Part shown: piece after piece, positions 59,245 to 64,000 of the stretch | Layout: each line of letters begins with the position of its first letter | Position numbering within the stretch: position 1 is the first letter of the stretch | Assembly (NCBI GenBank): GCA_002300355.1 | Contig: NSGV01000001.1 | Span: 1,426,001-1,490,000 of the forward strand | From: Streptomyces sp. TLI_235 | Lineage (GTDB): Bacteria > Actinomycetota > Actinomycetes > Streptomycetales > Streptomycetaceae | DNA: 64,000 nucleotides | Reading direction: 5' to 3' | Made by a program: the position numbers and the translations under genes | The notes under the pieces: model-generated | Database searches by the model: none | What the model saw: only the letters and a program-made list of their open reading frames with translations | Told to the model about the DNA's origin: nothing

Positions 59245-60156
59245 GTGAACGACGCCATGGAGCAGGGAGAGCCGGCCGACGACCAGGTGGCCCCGTTCGT
59301 CGAACTGCTGCGGATCGAGGAACTGGACGAGAACCTGTTCCGTGGTCGCTGCCATGCCGGTGCGCCGATGCGCGCCTTCGGCGGCCAGGTGGCCGCGCAG
59401 GCGCTGATCTCGGCCGGGCGGACGATCGGTGCGGAGCGGGCGGTGCACTCGCTGCACGGCTACTTCCTGCGCCCGGGCGACCCGACCCGGCCGATCGTCT
59501 ATCAGGTGGACCGGATCCGGGACGGCTCCTCGTACGCGACCCGCAGGGTGACGGCGGTCCAGCGCGGCGAGGCGATCTTCACCATGTCGGCCTCGTTCAA
59601 GCGCCCGGAGGCCTCGTCCGAGCGGCAGCGCACGATGCCGCCGGTGCCGGGGCCGGAGGAGCTGCCGGACCCGTTCGTGGACTGGGAGCGCGCGAACCCG
59701 GAGGACTTCGCCAAGTCGACCGGGTTCCGCGCGCTGGAGATGCGCTTCCTGCCCGCCGACGCGCCCGGGATGCCGGCGGAACTGCCCGGGGTCCCGCAGC
59801 AGTTCGTCTGGCTGCGAACGGGTACCCCGCTGCCGGACGACGACCCGCTGCTGCAGGTCTGCGCGCTCACCTACCTCTCCGACCTGACGCTGGCCTCCAC
59901 CACGGCGCTGCACCTGGAGCCGCACCGTTTCGGGCGCAAGGAGCCGCGGCGGACGATGCTGGCGTCGCTGGACCACGCGATGTGGTTCCACCGGCCGTTC
60001 CGGGCCGACGAGTGGCTGCTGTTCGCCCAGCGCAGCCCGTCGGCCTCGGACGGGCGGGGTCTGGCGCTCGGCGAGTTCTACAACCGGGACGGCCTGCTGG
60101 TGGCCTCCGCGGTGCAGGAGACGCTGCTGCGGGAGGCACGCGCGACCCGTCCGTGA
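59245..60156 (+). CDS. Acyl-CoA thioesterase II (TesB)
   Basis: A 303-residue double hot-dog thioesterase: FRGRCHAGAPMRAFGGQVAAQALISA, VHSLHGYFLRPGDPTRPIVYQVDRIRDGSSYATRRVTAVQ, the LTYLSDLTL with the catalytic Asp, ASLDHAMWFHRPFRADEWLL and LALGEFYNRDGLLVAS with the Gln/Thr region. It releases free fatty acids from acyl-CoA. GTG 59245 is the start supported by family length (a second Met at 59257 is possible). The next gene, a TetR regulator, follows 39 bases later on the same strand. Confidence 0.9.
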   Translation: MNDAMEQGEPADDQVAPFVELLRIEELDENLFRGRCHAGAPMRAFGGQVAAQALISAGRTIGAERAVHSLHGYFLRPGDPTRPIVYQVDRIRDGSSYATRRVTAVQRGEAIFTMSASFKRPEASSERQRTMPPVPGPEELPDPFVDWERANPEDFAKSTGFRALEMRFLPADAPGMPAELPGVPQQFVWLRTGTPLPDDDPLLQVCALTYLSDLTLASTTALHLEPHRFGRKEPRRTMLASLDHAMWFHRPFRADEWLLFAQRSPSASDGRGLALGEFYNRDGLLVASAVQETLLREARATRP

Positions 60157-60195
60157 CCGATCGCGTCATACCCGTGCGGCACCCCGGGCCCTATC

Positions 60196-60834
60196 ATGGC
60201 GAGGGTGACCAAGGTTGACCTGTCACCCCGTCCGGTGGAGGCGATGTCGCCCCGTCAGCTCGAACGGCGCGGAAACCTGATCGCGGCCGCCCTCTCACTG
60301 GTGACCGAGATCGGCGTCGAGCGGCTGCAGATGCGCCAGGTGTCCGAGCGCTCCGGGGTCGCCCTCGGGACGACCTACCGCTACTTCTCGTCCAAGGACC
60401 ACCTGCTCGCGGCCGCGATCGCCGAGTGGCACCGCTCGCTGCTGACCGACCTGGTGGGCGAGGTGCGCGGCCGGCGGGCCGGGCTCACCGCCAGCGACCG
60501 GATGGTGCGGTTCGTCCGGCACGGCATGCGCGCCTACCAGCGGCAGCCCGAGCTCGCCCGGCTGCGGGTGTCGGTCGCGGCGTCCACCGACCCGTTCGCC
60601 AGCGAGGCGCTGCAGGCGATGGCCCGGGCGGACGGCGTGGCGCTGCGCGCGGTGATGACCGAGGTGCCGCCCAGCCAGGGCGACGTGGTGCGGCACATCG
60701 TCGGCCACGCCTGGCAGGGCGAGCTGACGGCCTGGGTGACCGGCCGCACCACGCTGGACGACGCCCGGCGCCGGCTGGAGGATGTGGTGCGCCTGGTGCT
60801 GACACCGTACGAGGCGGCCGATCCGGCGGCCTGA
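60196..60834 (+). CDS. TetR-family regulator (KstR-like)
   Basis: A 212-residue regulator: SPRQLERRGNLIAAALSLVTEIGVERLQMRQVSERSGVALGTTYRYFSSKDHLLAAAIAEWHR as DNA-binding domain and a C-terminal domain like TetR_C_17 of KstR-type repressors of lipid/sterol genes. ATG 60196 overlaps a TATCAT -10-like hexamer (60192-60197); the GTG at 60205, seven bases after it, would be a leaderless start and may be the real one. Located next to a thioesterase; target genes are unknown. Confidence 0.87.
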   Translation: MARVTKVDLSPRPVEAMSPRQLERRGNLIAAALSLVTEIGVERLQMRQVSERSGVALGTTYRYFSSKDHLLAAAIAEWHRSLLTDLVGEVRGRRAGLTASDRMVRFVRHGMRAYQRQPELARLRVSVAASTDPFASEALQAMARADGVALRAVMTEVPPSQGDVVRHIVGHAWQGELTAWVTGRTTLDDARRRLEDVVRLVLTPYEAADPAA

Positions 60835-60992
60835 CGGCCGGTCCGGAACGGCCAGTCTTAAATCGGCCGTAAGCGTTCCTGACGTTCCTTGACCGCGGCC
60901 CGGCAGGCCCCGACGCTGGACGGACTCCGCCCCCGGAACCTCGCAGACCCCCGGAACCCCTCGTCCTGCCCCCGACCACGAGAAGGCCTGTC

Positions 60993-62180
60993 ATGAACAC
61001 GCCCTCACGCCGCCTGCTGCTCGGTGCCGCACTCGGCGGCGCCGCCTCCGCCGGACTCCAGATGGTCGCCCGCGGCGACACCCCGGCCGCCGCCCCGGTC
61101 GTCTCCAGCTGGCAGCTGCGCTGGTCGCCCTCGGCCTCCTTCGACGGCCTGCGCGCCTTCGAGACCGTCGAGGACGACCGGGCCGGCTCGCACCCCTCCG
61201 CCCGGCCGCACATCACCACCGACGGCGACGCCTACCGCTGGACCATGCACACCGTTGACCGGGACACCGCCACCGACCGGCAGCGCCACGAGGTCACCGG
61301 CATGCGCAGCCCCGCCGGCGGCCCCTTCCTGGAGTGGCGGCCCGGCGAGACCTGGCGCACCACCTACGCCGTCCACATCCCGTCCTCGCTCCGCGCGACC
61401 ACCACGTTCACCCACATCATGCAGATGAAGCAGCCCGGCAACGGCACCTCCCCGATCGTCGTGCAGTCGCTGCGGCGGGTCGGCGGCAAGGAGACGATCG
61501 AACTCGCCCTCCCGCAGTCCGACACCCTGGTCGGCCGCACCGACCTGGCCCCGCTGCACGACCGCTGGGTCGACGTCGACTTCCGGATCCGGATCGGCGA
61601 CGGGTCGAAGGGCATGGTGCGCTGGATCCTGCGCAGCGGCGGCACCACCCTGGTCGACGCCACCAAGGACGGCGTGGACACCTTCCTCGCCGACCGGGTC
61701 CGGCCCAAGTGGGGCATCTACCGCTCGCTCGACGACACCTCCGGCTCGCTGCAGGACTGCCACCTGCTGATCCGTTCGATGCGCGGCTACCAGCTGGTCT
61801 CCGGGGCGTCCGGGATCTACCGGGCCGAGGAGGCCCTGCTGCGGCAGGGGCGGGTCGAGACCGACACGGCCGGGACGCGCTTCGCGGCCTTCGACGGCGG
61901 CCCCGGGGCCGGCGCCGAGTGGACGGTCGACGCGGGCACGCCGGCGAGCGCCACCCTCGCCGTGCGGTACGCCAACGGCGACCCCGTCGACCGGCCGATG
62001 GACATCGCCGTCAACGGCAGCCGGGTGGTCGCCGGGCGGGCCTTCCGCCCCACCGGCGGCTGGGACAACTGGGCGACGGTCGCGATGCCGATCACGCTGC
62101 GCCCGGGCGCCAACACCGTCCGGGTCACCGCCGTCGGCGCGGCCGGGGCACCCCGGCTGGACCGGATCGCGATCGCCTGA
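60993..62180 (+). CDS. Tat-exported polysaccharide lyase-like protein with C-terminal CBM
   Basis: A 395-residue protein. A Tat signal (SRRLLLGAALGGAASAG) covers 1-28; 35-270 is a jelly-roll domain resembling the heparin-lyase/PL20 group (SFDGLRAFE, TFTHIMQMKQPGNGTSPIVVQSLR, RWVDVDFRIRIGDGSKGMVRWILRSG, PKWGIYRSLDD), and 275-395 a CBM35/CBM6-type sugar-binding module (YRAEEALLRQGRVETDTAGTRFAAFDG, DIAVNGSRV, ITLRPGANTVRV). It probably degrades or binds an acidic polysaccharide outside the cell. ATG 60993 with GAGAAGG upstream. TTGACC (60889-60894), 17 bases, GACGCT (60912-60917) is a weak promoter candidate. Confidence 0.7.
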   Translation: MNTPSRRLLLGAALGGAASAGLQMVARGDTPAAAPVVSSWQLRWSPSASFDGLRAFETVEDDRAGSHPSARPHITTDGDAYRWTMHTVDRDTATDRQRHEVTGMRSPAGGPFLEWRPGETWRTTYAVHIPSSLRATTTFTHIMQMKQPGNGTSPIVVQSLRRVGGKETIELALPQSDTLVGRTDLAPLHDRWVDVDFRIRIGDGSKGMVRWILRSGGTTLVDATKDGVDTFLADRVRPKWGIYRSLDDTSGSLQDCHLLIRSMRGYQLVSGASGIYRAEEALLRQGRVETDTAGTRFAAFDGGPGAGAEWTVDAGTPASATLAVRYANGDPVDRPMDIAVNGSRVVAGRAFRPTGGWDNWATVAMPITLRPGANTVRVTAVGAAGAPRLDRIAIA

Positions 62181-62220
62181 GCCGGTGCCGGTGCCGGTGC
62201 CGGGCCTGGCGTCCGGTGTC

Positions 62221-63327
62221 TCACACCACCGTCACCGGGTGCACCACGACCGCGTCGAAGAGGTAGCCCTCGCGGTTGAACGGCGCCTCGGCCGGCTGGG
62301 TGCGGCCGAGCAGGTCGGTGGCGCGGGCACGCAGCCCGTACCGGCCGGGCGCGGCGGGCCGCCAGTCCACCGCCCACCGCCGCCACCCGTACCGGCTCGG
62401 CTGGTCCAGCAGCTCGGCCGGGTACCAGTCGCGGCCGCCGTCGGTGCTCACCTCGACCGCGCGGACGGCGGCCGCCCCGGACCAGGAGCGGCCGCGCAGC
62501 CGGTGGGTGCGGCCGGCGGCCAGCACCGCGCCCGGGGCCAGTTCGAAGGCGCTCTTGACGGTCTGCCGGGTGAGCGCCGGGCCGCCTCCGGCCGGCTGCC
62601 CCGGACCGAACAGCCGGTAGTACGCGGTGGTCCACGGCGACTCCAGCGGCCGGTCGGCGACCTCGACCGACCCCAGCCACTTGATCGAGGCCACCCCCAC
62701 CCAACCGGGCACCACCAGCCGGGCCGGGCCCCCGTGGTCGGGCGGCAGCGGCTGCCCGTTCATCTCGTACGCGACCAGCACGTCGTCCAGCGCCTTGCCG
62801 ATCGGCAGCGGGCGGCGCACCCGACCGAGGTTCCGACCGGCCGCCCGGTACTCGGGGTCGAGGCCGCCGGGCAGCACGTCCACCGCCGCCGGGCGGAGGC
62901 CGGCCCGCTCCAGCAGTTCGCCGAGCGGCACCCCGCGCCAGGCCGCCATGCCGACACCGCCCAGCCCCCAGGCGGTGCCGGGCGCGGGCGTGCCCTGCTG
63001 CTCGGACCAGTACCGGCGCCCGTTCCCGGCGCACTCCAGGACGGCGTCCAGGGTCACCGAGGGCAGGGCGCGCAGCTCGGCGAGGGAGAAGACCGCCCCC
63101 GCGCCACGCAGTCCGCTGCCGTGCACCCGCAGCCGCCAGGTCTCCGGGTCGATCCGCGGGGTGCGGGTGTGATTGCGGACGAAGAACCGCTCGTTCGGGG
63201 TGTGCAGGCCGGTGCCGGCGAGCGTGTCCCAGCGCATCTCGGCGTTGCCGCCGTGGCGCAGGAACCACTGCGGGGGCAGCGGCTTGGCGATGCCACCGCC
63301 TCCTGCCGAGGGCGTCCCGGGAGGCAC
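62221..63327 (-). CDS. Sulfite oxidase-family molybdopterin enzyme
   Basis: A 368-residue oxidoreductase: GGIAKPLPPQWFLRHGGNAEMRWDTLAG start, NERFFVRNHTRTP, the Mo-ligand Cys99 in LDAVLECAGNGR, and LVVPGWVGVASIKWLGSVEV; the C-terminal Mo-co dimerisation domain (SWSGAAAVRAVEVSTDGGRDW, RWAVDWRPAAPGRYGLRARATD) is complete. No Tat signal. GTG 63327 matches family N-termini and has a TACCGT-type -10 six to seven bases upstream (possible leaderless mRNA); an ATG at 63429 with AAAGGACGG upstream would add 34 low-complexity residues and is the alternative. Probably oxidises sulfite or a related compound. Confidence 0.88.
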   Translation of the reverse strand: MPPGTPSAGGGGIAKPLPPQWFLRHGGNAEMRWDTLAGTGLHTPNERFFVRNHTRTPRIDPETWRLRVHGSGLRGAGAVFSLAELRALPSVTLDAVLECAGNGRRYWSEQQGTPAPGTAWGLGGVGMAAWRGVPLGELLERAGLRPAAVDVLPGGLDPEYRAAGRNLGRVRRPLPIGKALDDVLVAYEMNGQPLPPDHGGPARLVVPGWVGVASIKWLGSVEVADRPLESPWTTAYYRLFGPGQPAGGGPALTRQTVKSAFELAPGAVLAAGRTHRLRGRSWSGAAAVRAVEVSTDGGRDWYPAELLDQPSRYGWRRWAVDWRPAAPGRYGLRARATDLLGRTQPAEAPFNREGYLFDAVVVHPVTVV

Positions 63328-63474
63328 GGCTCCACGGTAGTACGGCCGACCGGGTGCCGACAGCCGCCCGCCGCACCTGGCCTGACCTGCGGTGACGGAA
63401 TCGATGCCGAGCTTCCGCCGGGACTTCATCCGCGCGTAGCCGTCCTTTCACACCGGCCTGGCACGATCCGGGGC

Positions 63475-63669
63475 ATGGTCGAACCATCCGCCCCGATCAC
63501 ACCGATCGCCCCGCCGCACCCGCGTTTCCCGCTCCCCCGCCGGCACCGCCGCTGGCTGGCCTGCGCCGCCGTCGCCGCCGCCGTCGCGCTCGGCGGCCTC
63601 GGGGTGGGCGCCACCGCGGAGACCTTCGGGGACCACCGGCGCGACGCGGCGGTCCAGGCGGCCCGCTGA
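63475..63669 (+). CDS. Small single-pass membrane protein
   Basis: A 64-residue protein: Pro/Arg-rich head (APPHPRFPLPRRHRR) and one hydrophobic helix (WLACAAVAAAVALGGLGVGATA) with a charged tail. No family recognised. ATG 63475 is seven bases after a CACGAT sequence that could be a leaderless -10. Divergent from the molybdoenzyme. Confidence 0.5.
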   Translation: MVEPSAPITPIAPPHPRFPLPRRHRRWLACAAVAAAVALGGLGVGATAETFGDHRRDAAVQAAR

Positions 63670-63748
63670 GCCGATCGAGTGGTGTCGGCCCGGCCCGCGG
63701 CCGATACTGCCGTCATCGGCACAGGCACCTGAGCGAGGGGGTGGTCCC

Positions 63749-63955
63749 ATGGCCACCGGCACTGTCAGGACGTACTACCCGGGCCACGGCTACGGCTACA
63801 TCAAGCCCGACGACGGCGGGCCGGAACTGACCGTCTACTACGACTCCATCGTGGACGCGCCCGGGCACGTGCTGGCCGACGGGCAGCGCGTGGAGTACGA
63901 CGCCACCGTCCAGGAGTTCCGCGAGGTCGCCGAGCGGGTCCGCGCCGTGGAGTGA
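63749..63955 (+). CDS. Divergent cold-shock-domain protein
   Basis: A 68-residue protein that aligns along its length with bacterial CspA: GTVRTYYPGHGYGYIKPDDGGPELTVYYDSI and DGQRVEYDAT. RNP1 (normally KGFGFI) is HGYGYI and RNP2 (VFVH/VFAH) is LTVYY; the Trp of KWFN is Thr, with Tyr residues nearby. ATG 63749 follows GAGGGGGTGG. Probably still a single-strand nucleic acid binder but with altered surface. It stands after a 79-base gap. Confidence 0.8.
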   Translation: MATGTVRTYYPGHGYGYIKPDDGGPELTVYYDSIVDAPGHVLADGQRVEYDATVQEFREVAERVRAVE

Positions 63956-64000
63956 GCCGCACAAGGTTCTGCGGTCCGGGTTTCAGGCACCGCGGGAGTG

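Overview
This window is very GC-rich, with strong third-position G/C, frequent GTG and occasional TTG starts, densely overlapping ATGA/GTGA/TGATG gene junctions and long stop-free antisense frames. Together with an ergothioneine operon, a GlcP-type glucose permease, two CebR-type operators and a BTAD/LysM-linked Flp (Tad) pilus locus, this points to a Streptomycetaceae chromosome (Streptomyces or Kitasatospora; genus not resolvable from sequence alone). No rRNA, tRNA or CRISPR array was seen.

Layout. 1-7706 (minus): a translationally coupled extracellular polysaccharide cluster, in transcription order: DPM-like GT2, two paralogous GT2 enzymes with an extra N-terminal domain, a Wzx-like flippase whose stop codon is missing, a third GT2, a CE4 polysaccharide deacetylase, and a multi-membrane protein running off the left edge. 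8006-10935 (minus): a PAS-GGDEF-EAL cyclic-di-GMP protein coupled to a SAM methyltransferase. 11100-15466: a GH15 enzyme and, convergent with it, a secreted GH6 cellobiohydrolase with two almost DNA-identical Fn3 repeats and a CBM2, with two CebR boxes upstream. 15582-21268 (plus): a MalY/PatB-type C-S lyase followed by egtABCD (ergothioneine). 21408-24192: glucose permease and a stand-alone nitric oxide synthase. 24241-29444: a serine hydrolase, then a TetR regulator divergent from an acyl-CoA dehydrogenase/thiolase/SDR operon with a clear palindromic operator. 29617-35628: an S53 peptidase, a proline-rich pseudo-caspase, an S66 LD-carboxypeptidase, a quinone oxidoreductase-like MDR protein and a YqeY-like protein. 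35690-37702: decayed ground, with a 5'-truncated conserved gene abutting a 5'-truncated, frameshifted IS110 transposase.

37703-49967 (minus) is the main multi-gene machine: a 12-gene Flp/Tad-type pilus operon (lipoprotein, secreted protein, CpaB, TadZ/CpaE, TadA, TadB, TadC, Flp-like pilin, three TadE/G-like pseudopilins, and a 1231-residue LysM-BTAD membrane protein). A second pseudo-caspase gene (50102-50944) lies just upstream on the same strand. 51060-53626 holds a flavin-binding PNPOx-like gene with a DevR/OsdR-like box, a MaoC dehydratase and a metallo-beta-lactamase-fold hydrolase. 53649-54448 is degenerate (DUF389 remnant plus a gene that lost its stop). 54507-59121 (minus) carries a TetR regulator with a probable leaderless, self-operated promoter and a coupled SWIM zinc-finger/HEAT-like pair. 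59245-63955 carries a TesB thioesterase, another TetR, a Tat-exported polysaccharide lyase-like protein with a CBM, a sulfite-oxidase-family molybdoenzyme, a tiny membrane protein and a divergent cold-shock-domain protein.

The most noteworthy items are the two catalytically dead caspase-like proteins, the pilus locus with its LysM-BTAD protein, the C-S lyase placed where an ergothioneine egtE would be expected, and several broken or stop-less genes that mark recent rearrangement or sequence error.
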